Below, one piece after another: positions 12,601 to 24,600 of a DNA stretch of 64,000 nt. Where the stretch lies: positions 5,322,001 to 5,386,000 of the forward strand of contig CATNEN010000025.1 in the NCBI GenBank assembly GCA_950097015.1, in the 5' to 3' direction. The notes below the pieces were generated by a model. It was not told the origin of the DNA. It worked only from the letters and a program-made list of their open reading frames with translations, and did not search any database. The DNA is from Macrostomum hystrix. Lineage: Eukaryota; Platyhelminthes; Macrostomidae. How positions within the stretch are numbered: position 1 is the first letter of the stretch; the number at the start of each line of letters is the position of its first letter. The position numbers and the translations under genes are program-made.

Positions 12601-15600
12601 AATCTCAATTCATTTCTCATCATCCAGAATCTCAATTCATTTCTCATCATCCAGAATCTCACCCCATTTCTCATCATCCAGAATCTCACCCCATTTCTCA
12701 TCATCCAGAATCTCACCCCATTTCTCATCATCCAGAATCTCAATTCATTTCTCATCATCCAGAATCTCAATTCATTTCTCATCATCCAGAATCTCAATTC
12801 ATTTCTCATCATCCAGAATCTCAATTCATTTCTCATCATCCAGAATCTCACCCCATTTCTCATCATCCAGAATCTCACCCCATTTCTCATTATCCAGAAT
12901 CTCAATTCATTTCTCATCATCCAGAATCTCAATTCATTTCTCATCATCCAGAATCTTACCCCATTTCTCATCATCCAGAATCTCACCCCATTTCTCATCA
13001 TCCAGAATCTCACCCATTTCTCATCATCCAGAATCTCACCCCATTTCTCATCATCCAGAATCTCAATTCATTTCTCATCATCCAGAATCTCAATTCATTT
13101 CTCATCATCCAGAATCTCAATTCATTTCTCATCATCCAGAATCTCACCCTATTTCTCATCATCCAAAATCTCACCCCATTTCTCATCATCCAGAAACTCA
13201 ACCTATTTCTCATCATCCAGAATCTCACCCCATTTCTCATCATCCAGAATCTCAATTCATTTCTCATCATCCAGAATCTCACCCCATTTCTCATCATCCA
13301 GAATCTCACCCCATTTCTCATCATCCAGAATCTCAATTCATTTCTCATCATCCAGAATCTCAATTCATTTCTCATCATCCAGAATCTCAATTCATTTCTC
13401 ATCATCCAGAATCTCACCCCATTTCTCATCATCCAGAATCTCAATTCATTTCTCATCATCCAGAATCTCACCCATTTCTCATTATCCAGAATCTCAATTC
13501 ATTTCTCATCATCCAGAATCTTACCCCATTTCTCATCATCCAGAATCTCACCCCATTTCTCATCATCCAGAATCTCACCCCATTTCTCATCATCCAGAAT
13601 CTCACCCATTTCTCATCATCCAGAATCTCACCCCATTTCTCATCATCCAGAATCTCACCCCATTTCTCATCATCCAGAATCTCACCCCATTTCTCATCAT
13701 CCAGAATCTCACCCATTTCTCATCATCCAGAATCTCAATTCATTTCTCATCATCCAGAATCTCACCCATTTCTCATCATCCAGAATCTCACCCCATGTCT
13801 CATCATCCAGAATCTCACCCCATTTCTCATCATCCAGAATCTCACCCCATTTCTCATCATCCAGAATCTCAATTCATTTCTCATCATCCAGAATCTCACC
13901 CCATTTCTCATCATCCAGAATCTCACCCCATTTCTCATCATCCAGAATCTCACCCCATTTCTCATCATCCAGAATCTCACCCCATTTCTCATCATCCAGA
14001 ATCTCACCCATTTCTCATCATCCAGAATCTCAATTCATTTCTCATCATCCAGAATCTCACCCATTTCTCATCATCCAGAATCTCACCCCATGTCTCATCA
14101 TCCAGAATCTCACCCCATTTCTCATCATCCAGAATCTCACCCCATTTCTCATCATCCAGAATCTCAATTCATTTCTCATCATCCAGAATCTCAATTCATT
14201 TCTCATCATCCAGGAATCTCACTCCATTTTCTCATCATCCAGAATCTCACCCCAATTTCTCATCATCCAGAATCTCACCCCAGTGCTCACATCGATCCAG
14301 AATCTCATTCCATTTTTCATCATCCAGAATCTCAGATTCCATTTCCTCCTCATCCAGAAGTCTCAATTCCATTTCTCATCATCCAGAATCTCACTCCTAT
14401 TTCTCATCATCCAGAATCTCACTCCATTTCCCTCATCGCAGAAATCTCAACCCTATTTCTCATTCATCCAGAATCTCAATCCCTCTTCTATCATCCAGAA
14501 TCTCAATTCAATATCATCATCATCCAGAATCTCACTCCATTTCTCAATCATCCAGAAATCTCACCCTCATCTTCTCATCATCCAGAATCTCTATTCCTTT
14601 CTCCATCATCCAGAAATCTCAATTCATTTCCTCATGCATCCAGAAATCTCAATTCAGTTCTCATCACCAATCTCGAAAACATCAGGAATCTCACACCCAT
14701 TTCTCAATCATCCAGAATCTCAATTCAGTTCTCCATCATCCAGAATCTCATCCATTTGCTCATCCAGAATCTCAATTCATTTCTCATCATCCAGAATCTC
14801 AATTCATTTCTCATCATCCAGAATCTCACTCATTTCTCATTCATCCAGAATCTCAACCCATTTCTCATCATCCAGAATCTCACCCATTTCTCATCATCCA
14901 GAATCTCACCCCATTTCTCATCATCCCAGAATCTCAATTCATTTCTCATCATCCAGAATCTCAATCCATTTCTCATCATCCAGAATCTCAATCCATTTCT
15001 CATCATCCAGAATCTCAATTCATTTCTCATCATCCAGAATCTCACCCCATTTCTCATCATCCAGAATCTCACCCCATTTCTCATTATCCAGAATCTCACC
15101 ATTCATTTCTCATCATCCAGAATCTCAATTCATTTCTCATCATCCAGAATCTTACCCCATTTCTCATCATCCAGAATCTCACCCCATTTCTCATCATCCA
15201 GAATCTCACCCATTTCTCATCATCCAGAATCTCACCCCATTTCTCATCATCCAGAATCTCAATTCATTTCTCATCATCCAGAATCTCAATTCATTTCTCA
15301 TCATCCAGAATCTCAATTCATTTCTCATCATCCAGAATCTCACCCTATTTCTCATCATCCAAAATCTCACCCCATTTCTCATCATCCAGAAACTCAACCT
15401 ATTTCTCATCATCCAGAATCTCACCCCATTTCTCATCATCCAGAATCTCAATTCATTTCTCATCATCCAGAATCTCACCCCATTTCTCATCATCCAGAAT
15501 CTCACCCCATTTCTCATCATCCAGAATCTCAATTCATTTCTCATCATCCAGAATCTCAATTCATTTCTCATCATCCAGAATCTCAATTCATTTCTCATCA

Positions 15601-18600
15601 TCCAGAATCTCACCCCATTTCTCATCATCCAGAATCTCAATTCATTTCTCATCATCCAGAATCTCACCCATTTCTCATTATCCAGAATCTCAATTCATTT
15701 CTCATCATCCAGAATCTTACCCCATTTCTCATCATCCAGAATCTCACCCCATTTCTCATCATCCAGAATCTCACCCCATTTCTCATCATCCAGAATCTCA
15801 CCCCATTTCTCATCATCCAGAATCTCACCCCATTTCTCATCATCCAGAATCTCACCCCATTTCTCATCATCCAGAATCTCACCCATTTCTCATCATCCAG
15901 AATCTCAATTCATTTCTCATCATCCAGAATCTCACCCATTTCTCATCATCCAGAATCTCACCCCATGTCTCATCATCCAGAATCTCACCCCATTTCTCAT
16001 CATCCAGAATCTCACCCCATTTCTCATCATCCAGAATCTCAATTCATTTCTCATCATCCAGAATCTCACCCCATTTCTCATCATCCAGAATCTCACCCCA
16101 TTTCTCATCATCCAGAATCTCACCCCATTTCTCATCATCCAGAATCTCACCCCATTTCTCATCATCCAGAATCTCACCCATTTCTCATCATCCAGAATCT
16201 CACCCCATTTCTCATCATCCAGAATCTCACCCATTTCTCATCATCCAGAATCTCACCCCATGTCTCATCATCCAGAATCTCACCCCATTTCTCATCATCC
16301 AGAATCTCACCCCATTTCTCATCATCCAGAATCTCAATTCATTTCTCATCATCCAGAATCTCAATTCATTTCTCATCATCCAGAATCTCAATTCATTTCT
16401 CATCATCCAGAATCTCACCCTATTTCTCATCATCCAAAATCTCACCCCATTTCTCATCATCCAGAAACTCAACCTATTTCTCATCATCCAGAATCTCACC
16501 CCATTTCTCATCATCCAGAATCTCAATTCATTTCTCATCATCCAGAATCTCACCCCATTTCTCATCATCCAGAATCTCACCCCATTTCTCATCATCCAGA
16601 ATCTCAATTCATTTCTCATCATCCAGAATCTCAATTCATTTCTCATCATCCAGAATCTCACCCCATTTCTCATCATCCAGAATCTCAATTCATTTCTCAT
16701 CATCCAGAATCTCACCCATTTCTCATTATCCAGAATCTCAATTCATTTCTCATCATCCAGAATCTCAATTCATTTCTCATCATCCAGAATCTTACCCCAT
16801 TTCTCATCATCCAGAATCTCACCCCATTTCTCATCATCCAGAATCTCACCCATTTCTCATCATCCAGAATCTCACCCCATTTCTCATCATCCAGAATCTC
16901 AATTCATTTCTCATCATCCAGAATCTTACCCCATTTCTCATCATCCAGAATCTCACCCCATTTCTCATCATCCAGAATCTCAATTCATTTCTCATCATCC
17001 AGAATCTCACCCCATTTCTCATCATCCAGAATCTCAATTCATTTCTCATCATCCAGAATCTCACCCCATTTCTCATCATCCAGAATCTCACCCCATTTCT
17101 CATCATCCAGAATCTCACCCCATTTCTCATCATCCAGAATCTCACCCCATTTCTCATCATTCAGAATCTCACCCCATTTGTCATCATCCAAAATCTCACC
17201 CATTTCTCATCATCCGGAATCTCAACCCATTTCTCATCATCCAGAATCTCACCCATTTCTCATCATCCAGAATCTCAATATAAAGCCTTTATTTTCTCTG
17301 CTCGATCTGGCCTTCAAAATAAACACTACGAATTGAAAAGCTAGCTCATCTCGCTCACCAATGTAGAGCATGGTGACATCCGCCAAGTTCATATCATTCT
17401 CCATGATGAAGCCGCGGTATTCCTGCAGCAGGGCTATGGCTATGAAGATGCTGAAGTGGCTTGAGACTAAGTGGGACGCGGCCCAGACTGTCTCCCAGAC
17501 TCGGAACACGTCATTGTAACAAATCTCTGCGGCGAAGTGGTAGAGATGAACTTTGATAAATTGAATAGAACTGACTTTTATCAGTGCCAAAATATGAAAT
17601 CAGATACAATGACCTCGTTTAACAGACAGTCTTTACTTATGAAGTACCAAGAAGCATTTATAATAGAGCCATTGTTTGCCATTTAACAATTCAACATGGC
17701 TTTTGAAAGAATCCAATGCTTCGATTAGTAATTTGACGGATTGGGGGTCGGTGGCAGAGCGGTAAACGCGTTTGCCTCTCGCACCACGGCCCTAAGTTCG
17801 ATTCCACGGCGAGGCCACATTCATTTGCGACGCAGCCGCGGAGAGAAGGCTTGGGGGCTTGTCGTGCAATTTACGCCCTTGAGGGCCAACCTCCAAGGCA
17901 CAGTGAAAGTGTACACTGCCTGACGATGAGAAAGTCAGGGCAGATGTACACACCTGTGTGAGCGTATGCCTGGGTGCAGTATCTGTGTGCGTGTGTGCTC
18001 AGGAGTCAGCGAAATGGGCAGAATTGCCTCCTCGCTGGCTGCGGGTCACTAAATGATGTGCCATTGCCCGCAACCCTCCAACAATCACTATTATTTATTA
18101 TTATTAATTTGACAAATTTAAATCCTTCCCTCCTTGCTCTGCCCTTTTTTTCCAAAAAATCTTTGAATGAAAAAAATCGACAATCCATAAACACACTGAC
18201 CTCGCTTAAAATCCAATAGGAGCCAACGAAAGCAGAAGCAGAAGTGCATGTGCAGCTGATGCAGCTGGGCGCTTTGCTGCTGCTGCTGCTGCGAAACGCC
18301 CGTGCGCTCCTGCTCACCCTTGCGTACAATGTGTTCGTGAAGCTGCGGGTCAATGACCTGCAGTGCAGCGCTTAAGTTAGCTAACTGCTGGTTCATCAGC
18401 GACCGGTGCTGCCCGCTGCTGCCGATTCCTTCGGAGTCGGCCGCTTCAACAGCTGGGTCAGCCACCAAACTGGCCTCTCTAATTTCGGCGTCGTCGGTTG
18501 GAAAATTTGACACCATCCGGTGCATCAGGCGCTCGAAACAGCCCAGTGTGAGACCCTCGTCCTCTAGGACAATGAGTAGCGGCGCCAACAGGTCACAGAA

Positions 18601-21600
18601 ACCCTGAATGTAGCCAACCTGAGGCGACGGGATCAGGGATTTTGTGGGGTAAAATCCAAAAACATCCAAAAACAAAAATCCTCAGGAACAGAAATCTTCA
18701 GGAACTCAGCGATTCTTCAGGAACAGAAATCCTCAGGAACTCAGCGATTCTTCAGGAACAGAAATCCTCAAGAACTCAGGGTTCCTTCAGGAAATCCTTA
18801 AGAACTCAGGGAATGTTCAGAACAAGAAATTCTCGAACTCACCTGAAGGTTTTCCCAAACATAGCAGCACATGATATTGCGCAGCTTGTCAAGGTGTTCG
18901 TCGTCTGAGAAGAAGGTGATGTGCCTGTCGCATCTCGTGACATCCTTGTCAATGCGATGCCAGTTTTCAGTCACAGTTTTGATCAACTCGGCCTGCGGTT
19001 AGAGTTTCGACAAGCTTATTTGAAATTATTTTTGTGTTTTTCATGGTGGGGTTGTGAATGTCGAGGCGAGTTATGTGTGTTGGAAGATGGGTCATGTATG
19101 TTGAAAGTAGGTTTATGTGTGTTTTCGGAGGTGTTCGGAGGTGTTCCAAGGTGTTCCAAGGTGGGTAATGTGGGTATAGAGTTGCGATTAACTTGACGTG
19201 CACTATCTTTCAGAAAGATCAAATCGCAAACTCTACTATTAAATAAAATATGCATCATTATTCTTTATGCATCCTTTAAGCTTAAGAGCATAATTTTTCA
19301 AAGCACATTTTCTTTATCTTTCCTGCTATTCATCTGACTAGAATTGAATATTTCCGACAAACGAAACCTTTTTTTTATTATGCTCTTGGCAGCGTTCTGC
19401 TCTAGAAATCCCGAGAGAATTCGATTCTTACGCGAGCGATACAGAAAGATAATTTAAAATGAACTCAAAGCAGCTGTGCTCTTGGTGTCCTGCATCATCA
19501 TAGGGTATCTGAGCTCACACTGAATATCCTAAATCAAATAGAACATCCCACGCTCTACCGAATATCCCACACCCTACAGAGTATCCCACACCCTACAGAA
19601 TATCCCACACCTTACAGAATATCCCACACCCTACAGAATATCCCACACCCTACAGAATATCCCACACCTACAGAGTATCCCACACCCTACAGAATATCCC
19701 ACACCCTACAGAATATCCCACACCCTACAGAATATCCCACACCCTACAGATTATCCTACACCCTACAGAATATCCCACACCCAACCGAATATCCCACACC
19801 CTACAGAATATCCCACACCCTACAGAATATCCCACACCCTACAGAATATCCCACACCCTACAGATTATCCTACACCCTACAGAATATCCCACACCCAACC
19901 GAATATCCCACACCCTACAGAATATCCCACACCCTACAGAATATCCCACACCCTACAGAATATCCCACACCCAACAGAATATCCCACACCCTACAGAATA
20001 TCCCACACCCTACAGAATCTCCCACACCTAAAATCCAACATCCCATCTCAAAACTCCCTCAGTATGCGAGTGAATCAAGCAAATCCCACAAGCAATCTCA
20101 GATTCCCAACTCACCGAATAAACTCCGCCATTGGAGGCTGGGCTAGCTGGTGAAGCCAGGCTCTCTCGCGAGGTCGACAATCGGCTGTAGGCGCCACCTG
20201 CAGATGATGAATTAGGCATGTCGGTGCCCGATAATTCAGGTTAGACAAGTCCGATAATAATTGCTAATGCAAAGGCTAACAAACATTACATTTCTAGATA
20301 TACTCCATAGTTTTCTGGAATAGATATTTATCAAGTCTGAATAGCCATTTAATTGCTAGACAAATAAAGTAGACCCAGTTAACGGTTTCCTGACCTTGCA
20401 ATAAATTTTTGTCGATTTAAAGTTCGCCGCCTAAATTATGCAAATATTGATAATTGCGTTCGATTTGACTTCACATTTAGCGAAATGCACTTAATAATTA
20501 ATTTAATTACGCAAACATTTCTCGAATCCCACACGAACCCGATTCACAAATCTCTCACAAACCCAAACCTCAAATCCCACAAGAAATCTCAAATCCCACA
20601 AGAAATCTCAAATCCCACAAGAAATCTCAAATCCCACAAGAAATCTCAAATCCCTCACAAACGCAAACCTCAAATCCCACAAGAAATCTCAAATCCCACA
20701 AGAAATCTCAAATCCCACAAGAAATCTCAAATCCCACAAGAAATCTCAAATCCCACAAGAAATCTCAAATCCCACAAGAAATCTCAAATCCCTCACAAAC
20801 CCAAACCTCAAATCCCACAATAAATCTCAAATCCCACAAGAAAACTCAAATCCCACAAGAAATCTCAAATCCCACATGAAATCTCAAATCCCACAAGAAA
20901 TCTCAAATCCCACAAGAAATCTCAAATCCCACAAGAAATCTCAAATCCCACAAGAAATCTCAAATCCCTCACAAACGCAAACCTCAAATCCCACAAGAAA
21001 TCTCAAATCCCACAAGAAATCTCAAATCCCACAAGAAATCTCAAATCCCACAAGAAATCTCAAATCCCACAAGAAATCTCAAATCCCACAAGAAATCTCA
21101 AATCCCACAAGAAATCTCAAATCCCACAAAGAAATCTCAAATCCCCACGCAAACCCGAATCTCAAATCCAACACGAACCCGAATCCCAAATCCAACACGA
21201 ACCCGAATCTCAAATCCCACACGAACCCGAATCTCAAATCCAACACGAACCCGAATCCCAAATCCAACACGAACCCGAATCTCAAATCCCACACGAACCC
21301 GAATCCCAAATCCAACACGAACCCGAATCTTAAATCCCACACGAACCCGAATCTCAAATCCCACACGAACCCGAATCTCAAATCCCCAGGCAAACCCGAA
21401 TCTCAAATCCCACGCAAACCCGAATCTCAAATCCCACACGAATCCGAATCTCAAATCCCACACGAACCCGAATCTCAAATCCCACACGAACCCGAATCTC
21501 AAATCCCACAAGAAATATCAAATCCCCGAACGAGCACAAATCTCAAATCCTCACGCAAACCCGAATCTCAAATCCCACACGAACCCGAATCACATACCTG

Positions 21601-24600
21601 TCTCTACACCCAGATGCTTGTCTCTGTCTTCTCCGTCTGCCGCATCAGCAGGTGAAGCTTCGTCGCAGAACAACGATGGCGGCTGCGGCGGCGGATCTGG
21701 AAGTCGTCGATTATTAGGTCGTTTCGATCGGCGCTGCTGCTGCTGCTGCTGCTGCTTAGACATTGTTGATGAAGCTTCAACAGCTTCCAGTTTGCGTCTG
21801 AGAACATCTCGCGCGTTGATGACAAGCTCTTTGTCGTTTTCGCGCACTATAACGTCAACCGGTCCCCACTCGGACAGCAGGTTCTCAAACCTGACCTGAG
21901 CAGCCTGATCCAGAGCCCGCCTCTCAGACTCTGTCGAGCCCCACGGATGAAAGCCCAGCATCAGCGGCCACACCTGGGAGCGTTGGGTGGGATATTCCAG
22001 TCACTCTACCTCACCTACTCACTCTACATCAACTACTCACTCTACCTCACCTACTCACTCTACCTCACCTACTCACTCTACCTCACCTACTCACTCTAAC
22101 TCAAGTACTCACTCTACCTTACTTACTCAATCTACCTCAACTACTCACTCTACCTCACCTACTCACTCTACCTCACCTACTCACTCTAACTCAAGTACTC
22201 ACTCTACCTTACTTACTCAATCTACCTCAACTACTCACTCTACCTCACCTACTCACTCTACCTCACCTACTCACTCTAACTCACCTACTCACTCTACATC
22301 AACTACTCACTCTACCTAAAACTACTCACTCTACCTCAACTACTCACTCTACCTCAACGACTCACTCTACCTCAACTGCTCACTCTACCTCAACGACTCA
22401 CTCTACCTCACCTACTCACTCTACCTCATGTACTATTATATCCCGCCCAGTCTTCCTCATCCAAAGCGAACCTTCTTCCTCATCTCGGGCCGGCAGCCGC
22501 CCCAGTAGATGGCCCGATAAACCTCCTCCGGTCGACCCCGCTCCCAGATCTCCGTCGTCAGGCCGACCGGGAAATCCTCTGGCCGTCCGGCGCCGCCCTC
22601 CGGCCCAGCATCCAGCAGGTTCGCCAGGTAATCTCTAATCAGTCGGTTCTGACGCACGTGACTCAGCCAGCCGTTGAAGGCTCTCGACAGAATCTGACGG
22701 CGCATACTGCTGCACAGCTGCTGGATGCTCTCCTGCCGCTGCGGCTGCTGGCGCTTCATCAGCGGTGAATTCAAAGGACGCGAATTTCGACGACTGCCGT
22801 CCTGGATCGATGGGGTTAGGGTTGGATAACTACTGGCCAATATGTATCGAAACATTCAGTTTTGACGCTTTGTAATTTTCTAATAAAACAAGGAGCTCAT
22901 CACCTCGCGCTGCCAAGCCAGCTGTAGGCCAGTGCTCGAATCTGCTGACTCAAATGAGAAGCCGCCACCGCGCAGGACAATGCGAAATACAAAGTCCGTG
23001 TTGACCTCGCCATTGTTGAGTTCATCTTCGGCAAGGGCGTCGGCAACATCGGAATTCGGCAGACCGCTGCCAACCGGGATGATCTTTGAGCTGGTAGCCA
23101 GGAGACCGGCTAGAAAGCTGTCCTGCAAATGCGAAGGTATAGGGATCTGGATCTGGATCTGAGGATCTGGGATCTGGGATCTGAGGATCTGGGATCTGAG
23201 GATCTGGGATCTGAGGATCTGGGATCTGAGGATCTGGGATCTGAGGATCTGGGATCTGAGGATCTGGGATCTGAGGATCTGGGATCTGAGGATCTGGGAT
23301 CTGAGGATCTGGGATCTGAGGATCTGGGATCTGAGGATCTGGGATCTGAGGATCTAGGATCTGGGATCTGAGGATCTGGGATCTGAGGATCTGGGATCTG
23401 AGGATCTGGGATCTGAGGATCTGGGATCTGAGGATCTGGGATCTGAGGATCTGGGATCTGAGGATCTGGGATCTGAGGATCTGGGATCTGAGGATCTGGG
23501 ATCTGAGGATCTGGGATCTGAGGATCTAGGATCTGGGATCTGAGGATCTGGGATCTGAGGATCTGGGATCTGAGGATCTGGGATCTGAGGATCTGGGATC
23601 TGAGGATCTGGGATCTGAGGATCTGGGATCTGAGGACCTGGGATCTGAGGATCTGGGATCTGAGGATCTGGGATCTGAGGATCTGGGATCTGAGGATCTG
23701 GGATCTGAGGATCTGGGATCTGAGGATCTGGGATCTGAGGATCTGGGATCTGAGGATCTGGGATCTGAGGATCTGGGATCTGAGGATCTTACCGCAAACA
23801 GACTCTTTCGCTTGCTCCCTTGCCGATCTTGGGGAGCCTTTCGACCCCGCTGGGTCCACAGTGGAGGGTCCAGCCAGCCGGTGGGGGCGAGTCCGTTTTC
23901 CAGGCTCGTCAGGAACTGCAGCAGGTGGCCTCCGCCGCCGGCCGTTGGGAAGTGTAACGGCGGCTGTTGGGTGCCGTCGCGGGCCACGAAGACGAGCGAG
24001 CCGCCGCCACCTCCGCCGCCGCCGCCCTCAGCCTGACCGGTGTGGCAGTGAATGTGCACCATTTCCTCCACCTGGATGACGAAGGCTGCGTCCGAGCTGC
24101 TCGAGCGACTGCTGTGGATTTTTTTACAGCGGAATCGAGTTTTGAGTCATGTGATATTTTAGTCAGGACTAATTTAGTACTCGTAATTAGCACTAGATTC
24201 TATGGTCATAACTAATGACTGAATAGCTGAGAATTTTGATGACTCATGGACTCAAAGTTCACAAGGATTCGCAATAACCTAAAGTATACTCAATGACACA
24301 AAGTGTACTCAATTACTCAAGTTTACTCAATGACACAAGTATACTCAATGACACAAGTATACTCAATGACACAAAGTGTACTCAATGACACAATCGTTCG
24401 CTCTACTTCCAGAGCTCATTTCAGAGCTCACATCTCGGCAGAGTCGGGCCTGATCTGTTCGTTAAAGCCAGACTCCAGTTCCGATGGCGAAGAGCTTGAG
24501 TCGTCGCCGCCGGTGCCTGTAGCCGGAGAGGCCAAAGTTTCGTCGGCCATAGAGGACGGACTGGGCGGTGGCGTGGAGCCATCAGCGCTGACTTCGCCGC

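Noticed and set aside
11399-17344. Open frame of 1,981 codons (and others of 988-1,162) on the plus strand
   Set aside because: It is the 28-bp satellite of SGSM intron 13 read in frames without stops. It runs antisense to a well-supported gene, and all three plus frames are similarly open.
18118-18200. Extension of SGSM exon 12 past LLLDFKR
   Set aside because: The frame stays open but loses homology exactly at a GTCAGT donor. Joining to 17,526 restores the family alignment in phase.
20530-21590. CRISPR-like array
   Set aside because: Repeats are contiguous without unique spacers, and the setting is a eukaryotic intron. The same holds for every array here.
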